Origin: Cyprinodon diabolis
Lineage: Eukaryota > Chordata > Actinopteri > Cyprinodontiformes > Cyprinodontidae
Direction: 5' to 3'
Length of the DNA stretch: 64,000 nucleotides
NCBI GenBank assembly: GCA_030533445.1
Contig: JARPUW010000241.1
Coordinates: 25,501-89,500 of the forward strand
Below, one piece after another: positions 51,601 to 64,000 of the stretch. Position 1 is the stretch's first letter. Every line of letters starts with the position of its first letter. Under the pieces are notes generated by a model. That model had not been told where the DNA came from, made no database searches, and was given only the letters and a program-made list of their open reading frames with translations. Made by a program: the position numbers and the translations under genes.

Positions 51601-54600
51601 CAGTTATAAACCAGAGCCCTTTGTAAACCAAAGCCGGCTATAAACCAGAGCCTGTTATAAATCAAAGCCGGTTATAAACCAGAGCCGTTATAAACCACAG
51701 CCCTTTATAAACCAGATCCTGTTATAAACCAGAGGCCTTTATAAACCAAAGCCGGTTATAAACCAGATCCCGTTATAAACCAGATCCATTTATAAACCAA
51801 AGCCAGTTATAAACCAAAACCAATTATAAACCAGAGCCCTTTATAAACCAGAGCCCTTTATAAAAAAAAGAGCCCTTTATAAATCAAAGCCGTTTAGAAA
51901 CCCAATCCTTTATAAACCAGAGCCCTTTATAAACCAAAGCCTGTTGTAAATCAGAGGCCTTTATAAACCAAAGCCGGTTAGAAACCAGATCCCGTTATAA
52001 ACTAGATCCATTTATAAACCAAAGCCAGTTATAAATCAGAGACAGTTATAAACCAGATCCATTTATAAACCAAAGCCAGTTATAAATCAGAGACAGTTAT
52101 AAACCAGAGCCCTTTATAAACCTGAGCCCTTTATAAAAAAAGAGCCCTTTATAAATCAAAGCCCTTTAGAAACCAAATCCTTTATAAACCTGAGCCCTTT
52201 ATAAACCAGAGCCTGTTATAAACCAGAGCCTGTTATAAACCAGAGGCCTTTTTAAACCAAAGCCTGTTATAAGCCAGAGGCCATTAAAAACCAGAGCGCT
52301 TTATATACCAGAACCCTTTATAAACCAGAGCCCTTTATAAACCACAGCCCTGTATAAACCAAAGCCGGTTACAAACCAGAGCCCGTTATAAACCATACCC
52401 TTTATAAACTAGAGCCCTTTATAAACCAGAGCCCTTTATAAATCAAAGCTGGTTTTACACCAGATCCTGTTATAAACCAGAGCCCGTTATAAACCAAAGC
52501 CTGTTATAAACCAGAGCCCGTTATAAACCAAAGCATGTTATAAACCAGAGGCAATTATAAACCAGAGCCCTTTATAAACCAAAGCCCTTTATAAACCAAA
52601 GCCAGTTATAAACCAGAGCCTGTTATAAACAAGAGGCCTTTTTAAACCAAAGCCCGTTATAAGCTAGAGGCCGTTAAAAACCAGAGCCCTTTATATACCA
52701 GAACCCTTTATAAACCAGAGCGCGTTATAAACCAAAGCCTGTTATACACCAGAGCCAATTATAAACCAGAGCCCTTCATAAACCAAAGCCCGTTATAAAC
52801 CAGAGCCCATTACAAACCAGAGCCCTTTATAAACCAGAACCCTTTATAAACCAGAGCCCGTTATAAACCATACCCTTTATAAACTAGAGCCCTTTATAAA
52901 CCAGAGCCCTTTATAAATCAAAGCCGGTTATAAACCAGATCTCGTTATAAACCAGAGCCCGTAATAAACCAAAGCCAGTTATAAACCAGAGCCCGTTATA
53001 AATCAAAGCCGGTTATAAACCAGAGTCTGTTATAAACCCGAGCCCTTTATAAATCAAAGCCGGTTATAAACCAGAGCTGTTATACACCACAGCCCTTTAT
53101 AAACCAAAGCTGGTTATAAACCAGAGCCTGTTATAAACCAGAGGCCTTTTTAAACCAGAGCCCTTTATAAACCAAAGCCGGTTATAAACCAGAGGCCTTT
53201 TTAAACCAAAGCCTGTTATAAGCCAGATGCCGTTAAAAACCAGAGCGCTTTATATACCAGAACCCTTTATAAACCAGAGCACGTTATAAATCAGAGCCCT
53301 TTATAAACCAGAGCTGTTATACACCACAGCCCTTTATAAACCAAAGCCGGTTATAAACCAGATCCCGTTATAAACCAGATCCATTTATAAACCAAAGCCA
53401 GTAATAAACCAAAGCCAATTATAAACCAGAGCCCTTTATAAACCAGAGCCCTTATAAAAAAAGAGCCCTTTATAAATCAAAGCCCTTTAGAAACCAAATC
53501 CTTTATAAACCAGAGCCCTTTATAAAGCAGAGCCTGTTATAAACCAGATCCCGTTATAAACCAGAGCCTGTTATAAACCACAGCCCTTTATAAATCAGAG
53601 CCAGTTATAAACCATAGCTCTTTATAAACCAGAGCCCTTTATAAAAAAAAGAGCCCTTTATAAATCAAAGCCCTTTAGAAACCAAATCCTTTATAAACCA
53701 GAGCCCTTTATAAACCAGAGCCTGTTATAAACCAGATCCCGTTATAAACCAGAGCCCGTTATAAACCAAAGCCGGTTATAAAGCATAGCCCGTTATAAAC
53801 CAGAGCCCCTTATAAACCAAAGCTGGTTATAAACCAGAGCCTGTTATAAATCAAAGCCGGTTATAAACCAGAGCCCGTTATAAACCAGAGCCTTTTATAA
53901 ACCAAAGCCGGCTATAAACCAGAGCCTGTTATAAATCTAAGCCGGTTATAAACCAGAGCCGTTATAAACCACAGCCCTTTATAAACCAGAGCCTGTTATA
54001 AACCAGAGGACTTTATAAACCAAAGCCGGTTATAAACCAGATCCCGTTATAAACCAGATCCATTTATAAACCAAAGCCAGTTATAAACCAAAACCAATTA
54101 TAAACCAGAGCCCTTTATAAACCAGAGCCCTTTATAAAAAAAAGAGCCCTTTATAAATCAAAGCCATTTAGAAACCAAATCCTTTATAAACCAGAGCCCT
54201 TTATAAACCAGAGCCTGTTGTAAACCAGAGGCCTTTATAAACCAAAGCTGGTTAGAAACCAGATCCCGTTATAAACTAGATCCATTTATAAACCAAAGCC
54301 AGTTATAAATCAGAGACAGTTATAAACCAGATCCATTTATAAACCAAAGCCGGTTATAAACCAGAGCCTGTTATAAACAAGAGGCCTTTTTAAACCAAAG
54401 CCGGTTATAAGCTAGAGGCCGTTAAAAACCAGAGCCCTTTATAAACCAGAGCCTGTTATAAACCAGAGGCCTTTATAAACCAAAGCGGTTATAAATCAGA
54501 GACAGTTATAAACCAGATCCATTTATAAACCAAAGCCGGTTATAAACCAGAGACAGCTATAAACCAGATCCATTTATAAACCAAAGCCGGTTATAAACCA

Positions 54601-57600
54601 GAGCCTGTTATAAACAAGAGGCCTTTTTAAACCAAAGCCGGTTATAAGCTAGAGGCTGTTAAAAACCAGAGCCCTTTTTAAACCAAAGCCCGTTATAAGC
54701 TAGAGGCCGTTAAAAACCAGAGCCCTTTATATACCAGAACCCTTTATAAACCAGAGCGCGTTATAAACCAAAGGCTGTTATACACCAGAGCCAATTATAA
54801 ACCAGAGCCCTTCATAAACCAAAGCCCGTTATAAACCAGAGCCCATTACAAACCAGAGCCCTTTATAAACCAGAACCCTTTATAAACCAGAGCCCGTTAT
54901 AAACCATACCCTTTATAAACTAGAGCCCTTTATATACCAGAGCCCTTTATAAATCAAAGCCGGTTATAAACCAGATCTCGTTATAAACCAGAGCCCGTAA
55001 TAAACCAAAGCCAGTTATAAACCAGAGCCCGTTATAAATCAAAGCCGGTTATAAACCAGAGTCTGTTATAAACCCGAGCCCTTTATAAATCAAAGCCGGT
55101 TATAAACCAGAGCTGTTATACACCACAGCCCTTTATAAACCAAAGCTGGTTATAAACCAGAGCCTGTTATAAACCAGAGGCCTTTTTAAACCAGAGCCCT
55201 TTATAAACCAAAGCCGGTTATAAACCAGAGGCCTTTTTAAACCAAAGCCTGTTATAAGCCAGATGCCGTTAAAAACCAGAGCGCTTTATATACCAGAACC
55301 CTTTATAAACCAGAGCACGTTATAAATCAGAGCCCTTTATAAACCAGAGCTGTTATACAACACAGCCCTTTATAAACCAAAGCCGGTTATAAACCAGATC
55401 TCGTTATAAACCAGAGCCCGTAATAAACCAAAGCCAGTTATAAACCAGAGCCCGTTATAAATCAAAGCCGGTTATAAACCAGAGTCTGTTATAAACCCGA
55501 GCCCTTTATAAATCAAAGCCGGTTATAAACCAGAGCTGTTATACACCACAGCCCTTTATAAACCAAAGCTGGTTATAAACCAGAGCCTGTTATAAACCAG
55601 AGGCCTTTTTAAACCAGAGCCCTTTATAAACCAAAGCCGGTTATAAACCAGAGGCCTTTTTAAACCAAAGCCTGTTATAAGCCAGATGCCGTTAAAAACC
55701 AGAGCGCTTTATATACCAGAACCCTTTATAAACCAGAGCACGTTATAAATCAGAGCCCTTTATAAACCAGAGCTGTTATACACCACAGCCCTTTATAAAC
55801 CAAAGCCGGTTATAAACCAGATCCCGTTATAAACCAGATCCATTTATAAACCAAAGCCAGTTATAAACCAAAGCCAATTATAAACCAGAGCCCTTTATAA
55901 ACCAGAGCCCTTATAAAAAAAGAGCCCTTTATAAATCAAAGCCCTTTAGAAACCAAATCCTTTATAAACCAGAGCCCTTAATAAAGCAGAGCCTGTTATA
56001 AACCAGATCCCGTTATAAACCAGAGCCTGTTATAAACCACAGCCCTTTATAAATCAGAGCCAGTTATAAACCATAGCTCTTTATAAACCAGAGCCCTTTA
56101 TAAAAAAAAGAGCCCTTTATAAATCAAAGCCCTTTAGAAACCAAATCCTTTATAAACCAGAGCCCTTTATAAACCAGAGCCTGTTATAAACCAGATCCCG
56201 TTATAAACCAAAGCCGGTTATAAATCAAAGCCGGTTATAAACCAGAGCCCGTTATAAACCAGAGCCTTTTATAAACCAAAGCCGGCTATAAACCAGAGCC
56301 TGTTATAAATCTAAGCCGGTTATAAACCAGAGCCGTTATAAACCACAGCCCTTTATAAACCAGAGCCTGTTATAAACCAGAGGACTTTATAAACCAAAGC
56401 CGGTTATAAACCAGATCCCGTTATAAACCAGATCCATTTATAAACCAAAGCCAGTTATAAACCAAAACCAATTATAAACCAGAGCCCTTTATAAACCAGA
56501 GCCCTTTATAAAAAAAAGAGCCCTTTATAAATCAAAGCCATTTAGAAACCAAATCCTTTATAAACCAGAGCCCTTTATAAACCAGAGCCTGTTGTAAACC
56601 AGAGGCCTTTATAAACCAAAGCTGGTTAGAAACCAGATCCCGTTATAAACTAGATCCATTTATAAACCAAAGCCAGTTATAAATCAGAGACAGTTATAAA
56701 CCAGATCCATTTATAAACCAAAGCCGGTTATAAACCAGAGCCTGTTATAAACAAGAGGCCTTTTTAAACCAAAGCCGGTTATAAGCTAGAGGCCGTTAAA
56801 AACCAGAGCCCTTTATAAACCAGAGCCTGTTATAAACCAGAGGCCTTTATAAACCAAAGCCGGTTATAAATCAGAGACAGTTATAAACCAGATCCATTTA
56901 TAAACCAAAGCCGGTTATAAACCAGAGACAGTTATAAACCAGATCCATTTATAAACCAAAGCCGGTTATAAACCAGAGCCTGTTATAAACAAGAGGCCTT
57001 TTTAAACCAAAGCCGGTTATAAGCTAGAGGCCGTTAAAAACCAGAGCCCTTTTTAAACCAAAGCCCGTTATAAGCTAGAGGCCGTTAAAAACCAGAGCCC
57101 TTTATATACCAGAACCCTTTATAAACCAGAGCGCGTTATAAACCAAAGCCTGTTATACACCAGAGCCAATTATAAACCAGAGCCCTTCATAAACCAAAGC
57201 CCGTTATAAACCAGAGCCCATTACAAACCAGAGCCCTTTATAAACCAGAACCCTTTATAAACCAGAGCCCGTTATAAACCATACCCTTTATAAACTAGAG
57301 CCCTTTATAAACCAGAGCCCTTTATAAATCAAAGCCGGTTATAAACCAGATCTCGTTATAAACCAGAGCCCGTAATAAACCAAAGCCAGTTATAAACCAG
57401 AGCCCGTTATAAATCAAAGCCGGTTATAAACCAGAGTCTGTTATAAACCCGAGCCCTTTATAAATCAAAGCCGGTTATAAACCAGAGCTGTTATACACCA
57501 CAGCCCTTTATGAACCAAAGCTGGTTATAAACCAGAGCCTGTTATAAACCAGAGGCCTTTTTAAACCAGAGCCCTTTATAAACCAAAGCCGGTTATAAAC

Positions 57601-59100
57601 CAGAGGCCTTTTTAAACCAAAGCCTGTTATAAGCCAGATGCCGTTAAAAACCAGAGCGCTTTATATACCAGAACCCTTTATAAACCAGAGCACGTTATAA
57701 ATCAGAGCCCTTTATAAACCAGAGCTGTTATACACCACAGCCCTTTATAAACCAAAGCCGGTTATAAACCAGATCCCGTTATAAACCAGATCCATTTATA
57801 AACCAAAGCCAGTTATAAACCAAAGCCAATTATAAACCAGAGCCCTTTATAAACCAGAGCCCTTATAAAAAAAGAGCCCTTTATAAATCAAAGCCCTTTA
57901 GAAACCAAATCCTTTATATACCAGAGCCCTTTATAAAGCAGAGCCTGTTATAAACCAGATCCCGTTATAAACCAGAGCCTGTTATAAACCACAGCCCTTT
58001 ATAAATCAGAGCCAGTTATAAACCATAGCTCTTTATAAACCGGAGCCCTTTATAAAAAAAAGAGCCCTTTATAAATCAAAGCCCTTTAGAAACCAAATCC
58101 TTTATAAACCAGAGCCCTTTATAAACCAGAGCCTGTTATAAACCAGATCCCGTTATAAACCAGAGCCCGTTATAAACCAAAGCCGGTTATAAAGCATAGC
58201 CCGTTATAAACCAGAGCCCCTTATAAACCAAAGCTGGTTATAAACCAGAGCCTGTTATAAATCAAAGCCGGTTATAAACCAGAGCCCGTTATAAACCAGA
58301 GCCTTTTATAAACCAAAGCCGGCTATAAACCAGAGCCTGTTATAAATCTAAGCCGGTTATAAACCAGAGCCGTTATAAACCACAGCCCTTTATAAACCAG
58401 AGCCTGTTATAAACCAGAGGACTTTATAAACCAAAGCCGGTTATAAACCAGATCCCGTTATAAACCAGATCCATTTATAAACCAAAGCCAGTTATAAACC
58501 AAAACCAATTATAAACCAGAGCCCTTTATAAACCAGAGCCCTTTATAAAAAAAAGAGCCCTTTATAAATCAAAGCCATTTAGAAACCAAATCCTTTATAA
58601 ACCAGAGCCCTTTATAAACCAGAGCCTGTTGTAAACCAGAGGCCTTTATAAACCAAAGCTGGTTAGAAACCAGATCCCGTTATAAACTAGATCCATTTAT
58701 AAACCAAAGCCAGTTATAAATCAGAGACAGTTATAAACCAGATCCATTTATAAACCAAAGCCGGTTATAAACCAGAGCCTGTTATAAACAAGAGGCCTTT
58801 TTAAACCAAAGCCGGTTATAAGCTAGAGGCCGTTAAAAACCAGAGCCCTTTATAAACCAGAGCCTGTTATAAACCAGAGGCCTTTATAAACCAAAGCCGG
58901 TTATAAACCAGATCCCGTTATAAACCAGATACATTTATAAACCAAAGCCAGTTATAAATCAGAGCCTGTTATAAACCAGAGCCCTTTATAAACCAGAGCC
59001 CTTTATAAAAAAAAGAGCCCTTTATAAATCAAAGCTCTTTAGAACCAAATCCTTTATAAACCAGAGCCCTTTATAAACCAGAGCCTGTTATAAACCAAAG
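42660..59100. repeat. 1.9-2.1 kb higher-order units of the right block
   Basis: The marker GCTGTTATACACCACAG occurs as close pairs. The second members lie near 43295, 45380, 47277, 49209, 53315, 55352 (CAACACAG form), 55775 and 57727. The spacings are 2085, 1897, 1932, 4106, 2037, 423 and 1952 bp. Two independent markers agree: AAACCCGAG at 53040 and 55076 (2036 apart), with further copies at 55499 and 57451, and AATCTAAGCC at 56310 and 58347 (2037 apart). So a unit of about 2 kb was duplicated repeatedly, with a 423-bp internal duplication at about 55350-55775. No coding sequence is present. Confidence 0.75.
52020..52110. repeat. 51-bp (3-monomer) unit, tandem pair
   Basis: Three monomers bearing CCAGTTATAAATCAG, GACAGTTATAAACC and AGATCCATTTATAAACC repeat in tandem, 51 bp per unit. 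Related copies occur near 54300-54550, 56680-56950 and 62320-62400. It marks the smallest level of block duplication seen above the monomer. Confidence 0.7.
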
Positions 59101-62100
59101 CCGGTTACAAACCAGAGCCGTTATAAACCACCGACCTTTATAAACCAGAGCCTGTTATAAACCAGAGGCCTTCATAAACCAAAACCGGTTATCAACCAGA
59201 TCCCGTTATAAACCAGAGCCCGTTATAAACCAAAGCCTGTTATAAACCAGAGCCAATTAGAAACCAAATCCTTTATAAACCAGAGCCCTTTATAAACCAG
59301 AGCCTGTTATAAACCAGATCCCGTTATAAACCAGAGCCCGTTATAAACCAAAGCCGGTTATAAACCAGAGCCTGTTATAAACCAGAGGCCTTTTTAAACC
59401 AAAGCCTGTTATAAGCCAGAGGCTGTTAAAAACCAGAGCACTTTATATACCAGAACCCTTTATAAACCAGAGCACGTTATAAGCCAGAGCCCGTTATTAA
59501 TCAGAGCCCGTTATAAACCAGAGCCCTTTAAAAACCAGAACCCTTTATAAACCAGAGCCCGTTATAAACCACAGCCCGTTATGAACCAGAGCTCTTTATA
59601 AACCAAAGCCAGTTATAAACCAGAGCCCGTTATAAACCAGACACCTTTATAAACCAGAGCCCGTTATAAACCAGAGCCCTTTATAAACCAAGGCCGGTTA
59701 TAAACCAGAATCCGTTATAAACCAGAGCTCTTCATAAATCAAAGCCGGTTATAAACCAGAGCCTGTTATGAACCAGAGGCTTTTTAAACCAAAGCTTGTT
59801 ATAAGCCAGAGGCCGATAAAAACCAGAGCCCTTTATAATCCAAAGCCCGTTATAAACCAGAGCCCATTACAAACCAGAGCCCTTTATAAACCAGAACCTT
59901 TTATAAACCAGAGCCCGTTATAAACCAGAGCCCTTTATAAACCACAGCCCTTTATAAATCACAGCCCTGTATAAACCAAAGCTGGTTACACACCAGAGCC
60001 GTTATAAACCACAGCCCTTTATAAAAAAGAGCCTGTTATAAACCAGAGGCCTTCGTAAACCAAAACCGGTTATAAACCAGATCCCTTTATAAACCAGAGC
60101 CAGTTATAAACCAGAGCCCTTTGTAAACCAAAGCCGGCTATAAACCAGAGCCTGTTATAAATCAAAGCCGGTTATAAACCAGAGCCATTATAAACCACAG
60201 CCCTTTATAAACCAGAGCCTGTTATAAACCAGAGGCCTTTATAAACCAAAGCCGGTTATAAACCAGATCCCGTTATAAACCAGATCCATTTATAAACCAA
60301 AGCCAGTTATAAACCAAAACCAATTATAAACCAGAGCCCTTTATAAACCAGAGCCCTTTATAAAAAAAAGAGCCCTTTATAAATCAAAGCCGTTTAGAAA
60401 CCCAATCCTTTATAAACCAGAGCCCTTTATAAACCAGAGCCTGTTGTAAATCAGAGGCCTTTATAAACCAAAGCCGGTTAGAAACCAGATCCCGTTATAA
60501 ACTAGATCCATTTATAAACCAAAGCCAGTTATAAATCAGAGACAGTTATAAACCAGAGCCCTTTATAAACCTGAGCCCTTTATAAAAAAAAGAGCCCTTT
60601 ATAAATCAAAGCCCTTTAGAAACCAAATCCTTTATAAACCTGAGCCCTTTATAAACCAGAGCCTGTTATAAACCAGAGCCTGTTATAAACCAGAGGCCTT
60701 TTTAAACCAAAGCCTGTTATAAGCCAGAGGCCATTAAAAACCAGAGCGCTTTATATACCAGAACCATTTATAAACCAGAGCACGTTATAAATCAGAGCCC
60801 TTTATAAACCAGAGCCCTTTATAAACCACAGCCCTGTATAAACCAAAGCCGGTTACAAACCAGAGACTGTTATAAACCATACCCTTTATAAACTAGAGCC
60901 CTTTATAAACCAGAGCCCTTTATAAATCAAAGCCGGTTATAAACCAGCTTCCGTTATAAACCAAAGCCTGTTATAAACCAGGGGCAATTATAAACCAAAG
61001 CCCTTTATAAACCAAAGCCCTTTATAAACCAAAGCCGGTTATAGACCAGAGCCTGTTATAAACAAGAGGCCTTTTTAAACCAAAACCGGTTATAAGCTAG
61101 AGGCCTTAAAAACCAGAGCCCTTTATAAACCAAAGCCGGTTATAAACCAGATCCCGTTATAAACCAGATCCATTTATAAACCAAAGCCAGTTATAAATCA
61201 GAGCCGGCTATAAACCAGAGCCTGTTATAAATCAAAGCCGGTTATAAACCAGAGCCGTTATAAACCACAGCCCTTTATAAACCAGAGCCTGTTATATACC
61301 AGAACCCTTTATAAACCAGAGCACGTTATAAACCAGAGCCCGTTATTAATCAGAGCCCGTTATAAACCAGAGCCCTTTAAAAACCAGAACCCTTTATAAA
61401 CCAGAGCCCGTTATAAACCACAGCCCGTTATGAACCAGAGCTCTTTATAAACCAAAGCCAGTTATAAACCAGAGCCCGTTATAAACCAGACACCTTTATA
61501 AACCAGAGCCCGTTATAAACCAGAGCCCTTTATAAACCAAGGCCGGTTATAAACCAGAATCCGTTATAAACCAGAGCTCTTCATAAATCAAAGCCGGTTA
61601 TAAACCAGAGCCTGTTATGAACCAGAGGCTTTTTAAACCAAAGCTTGTTATAAGTTAGAGGCCGATAAAAACCAGAGCCCTTTATAATCCAAAGCCCGTT
61701 ATAAACCAGAGCCCATTACAAACCAGAGCCCTTTATAAACCAGAACCTTTTATAAACCAGAGCCCGTTATAAACCAGAGCCCTTTATAAACCAGAGCCCT
61801 TTATAAACCACAGCCCTGTATAAACCAAAGCTGGTTACAAACCAGAGCCGTTATAAACCACAGCCCTTTATAAACCAGAGCCTGTTATAAACCAGAGGCC
61901 TTCATAAAGCAAAACCGGTTATAAACCAGATCCCGCTATAAACCAGAGCCTGTTATAAATCAAAGCCGGTTATAAACCAGAGCCGTTATAAACCACAGCC
62001 CTTTATAAACCAGAGCCTGTTATAAACCAGAGGCCTTTATAAACCAAAGCCGGTTATAAACCAGATCCCGTTATAAACCAGATCCATTTATAAACCAAAG

Positions 62101-64000
62101 CCAGTTATAAACCAAAACCAATTATAAACCAGAGCCCTTTATAAACCAGAGCCCTTTATAAAAAAAAGAGCCCTTTATAAATCAAAGCCGTTTAGAAACC
62201 CAATCCTTTATAAACCAGAGCCCTTTATAAACCAAAGCCTGTTGTAAATCAGAGGCCTTTATAAACCAAAGCCGGTTAGAAACCAGATCCCGTTATAAAC
62301 TAGATCCATTTATAAACCAAAGCCAGTTATAAATCAGAGACAGTTATAAACTAGATCCATTTATAAACCAAAGCCAGTTATAAATCAGAGACAGTTATAA
62401 ACCAGAACCCTTTATAAACCTGAGCCCTTTATAAAAAAAGAGCCCTTTATAAATCAAAGCCCTTTAGAAACCAAATCCTTTATAAACCTGAGCCCTTTAT
62501 AAACCAGAGCCTGTTATAAACCAGAGCCTGTTATAAACCAGAGGCCTTTTTAAACCAAAGCCTGTTATAAGCCAGAGGCCATTAAAAACCAGAGCGCTTT
62601 ATATACCAGAACCATTTATAAACCAGAGCACGTTATAAATCAGAGCCCTTTATAAACCAGAGCCCTTTATAAACCACAGCCCTGTATAAACCAAAGCCGG
62701 TTACAAACCAGAGACCGTTATAAACCATACCCTTTATAAACTAGAGCCCTTTATAAACCAAAGCCCTTTATAAATCAAAGCCGGTTATAAACCAGCGCCC
62801 GTTATAAACCAAAGCCTGTTATAAACCAGAGCTCGTTATAAACCAAAGCCTGTTATAAACAAGGGGCAATTATAAACCAAAGCCCTTTATAAACCAAAGC
62901 CCTTTATAAACCAAAGCCGGTTATAAACCAGAGCCTGTTATAAACAAGAGGCCTTTTTAAACCAAAGCCGGTTATAAGCTAGAGGCCTTAAAAACCAGAG
63001 CCCTTTATAAACCAGAGCCTGTTATAAACCAGAGGCCTTTATAAACCAAAGCCGGTTATAAACCAGATCCCGTTATAAACCAGATCCATTTATAAACCAA
63101 AGCCAGTTATAAATCAGAGCCAGTTATAAACCAGAGCCCTTTATAAACCAGAGCCCTTTATAAAAAAAAGAGCACTTTATAAATCAAAGCCCTTTAGAAC
63201 CAAATCCTTTATAAACCAGAGCCCTTTATAAACCAGAGCCTGTTAAAAACCAAAGCCGGTTACAAACCAGAGCCGTTATAAACCACAGCCCTTTATAAAC
63301 CAGAGCCTGTTATAAACCAGAGGCCTTCATAAACCAAAACCGGTTATACACCAGATCCCGTTATAAACCAGAGCCCGTTATAAACCAAAGCCTGTTATAA
63401 ACCAGAGCCAATTAGAACACAAATCCTTTATAAACCAGAGCCCTTTATAAACCAGAGCCTGTTATAAACCAGATCCCGTTATAAACCAGAGCCCTTTATA
63501 AACCAAAGCCGGTTATAAACCAGAGCCTGTTATAAACCAGAGGCCTTTTTAAACCAAAGCCTGTTATAAGCCAGAGGCCGTTAAAAACCAGAGCACTTTA
63601 TATACCAGAACCCTTTATAAACCAGAGCCCGTTATTAATCAGAGCCCGTTATAAACCAGAGCCCTTTAAAAACCAGAACCCTTTATAAACCAGAGCTCGT
63701 TATAAACCACAGCCCGTTATGAACCAGAGCTCTTTATAAACCAAAGCCAGTTATAAACCAGAGCCCGTTATAAACCAAACACCTTTATAAACCAGAGCCC
63801 GTTATAAACCAGAGCCCTTTATAAACCAAGGCCGGTTATAAACCAGAATCCGTTATAAACCAGAGCTCTTCATAAATCAAAGCCGGTTATAATCCAGAGC
63901 CTGTTATGAACCAGAGGCTTTTTAAACCAAAGCTTGTTATAAGCCAGAGGCCGATAAAAACCAGAGCCCTTTATAATCCAAAGCCCGTTATAAACCAGAG

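Larger units (their letters stand above)
39505..64000. repeat. 17-bp satellite array, right block
   Basis: Same 17-bp satellite in the same orientation resumes directly after the retrotransposon LTR and continues past the window end, about 1,440 monomers. The monomer family is the same, but the higher-order variants differ. Here monomers such as GAGCTGTTATACACCACAG, CATACCCTTTATAAACTAG and GAGCGCGTTATAAACC recur. The CGGGTCCCC and CCGGGGCCC variants that are common on the left were not seen. No open frame of interest exists in these 24.5 kb. Confidence 0.98.

Noticed and set aside
1..64000. Telomere repeat
   Set aside because: The TAAACC part recalls telomere motifs, but the unit is 17 bp and no TTAGGG or CCCTAA runs are present.
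1..64000. CENP-B box, because the monomer is also 17 bp
   Set aside because: The essential TTCG...CGGG core pattern is not present in the monomer; equal length is a coincidence.

Overview
The window is eukaryotic, almost entirely satellite DNA. About 58.7 kb of 64 kb is one uninterrupted family of 17-bp tandem repeats (consensus close to TTATAAACCAGAGCCCG, alternating with TTATAAACCAAAGCCGG), always in the same orientation and running off both window ends. The only other content is one Ty3/Gypsy LTR retrotransposon of the chromovirus (chromodomain) type, inserted on the minus strand at 34228-39504. Such elements with this Gag-Pro-RT-RNaseH-integrase-chromodomain order (for example the fish sushi family) are common in teleosts, so a fish, perhaps a cyprinid, is my best guess. 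This is an inference from element type, not a proof. No host gene, rRNA, tRNA or CRISPR is visible.

Layout. 1-34227: satellite, with nested higher-order repeats made by tandem duplication of blocks of many monomers. Measured spacings of diagnostic variants give units of 186 bp, 629 bp, 815 bp, 1715 bp, 1821 bp and 2002 bp. 34228-39504: the retrotransposon, with a 5' LTR that appears complete (right side, 38834-39504), degraded gag, protease and RT/RNaseH/integrase/chromodomain frames, a polypurine tract, and a 3' LTR cut to its first 223 bp (34228-34450). 39505-64000: satellite again, same strand, but with a different set of higher-order units, mostly 1.9-2.1 kb.

How it works together. The satellite has no coding capacity: the self-complementary TTATAA core places stop codons in all six frames every 51 bp. 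Its monomer variants look like CpG-decay products (CCCG, CCTG, CCCA; CCGG, CTGG, CCAG), which suggests long-term methylation, as expected for heterochromatin. The retrotransposon is young by its LTRs (2 differences in 223 bp) yet cannot make its proteins: gag and pol carry two nonsense codons and at least two frameshifts. A chromodomain element sitting inside a probable heterochromatic array fits the known targeting habit of chromoviruses. I found no novel gene system; the notable content is the hierarchical repeat architecture and the oddly broken young retroelement.
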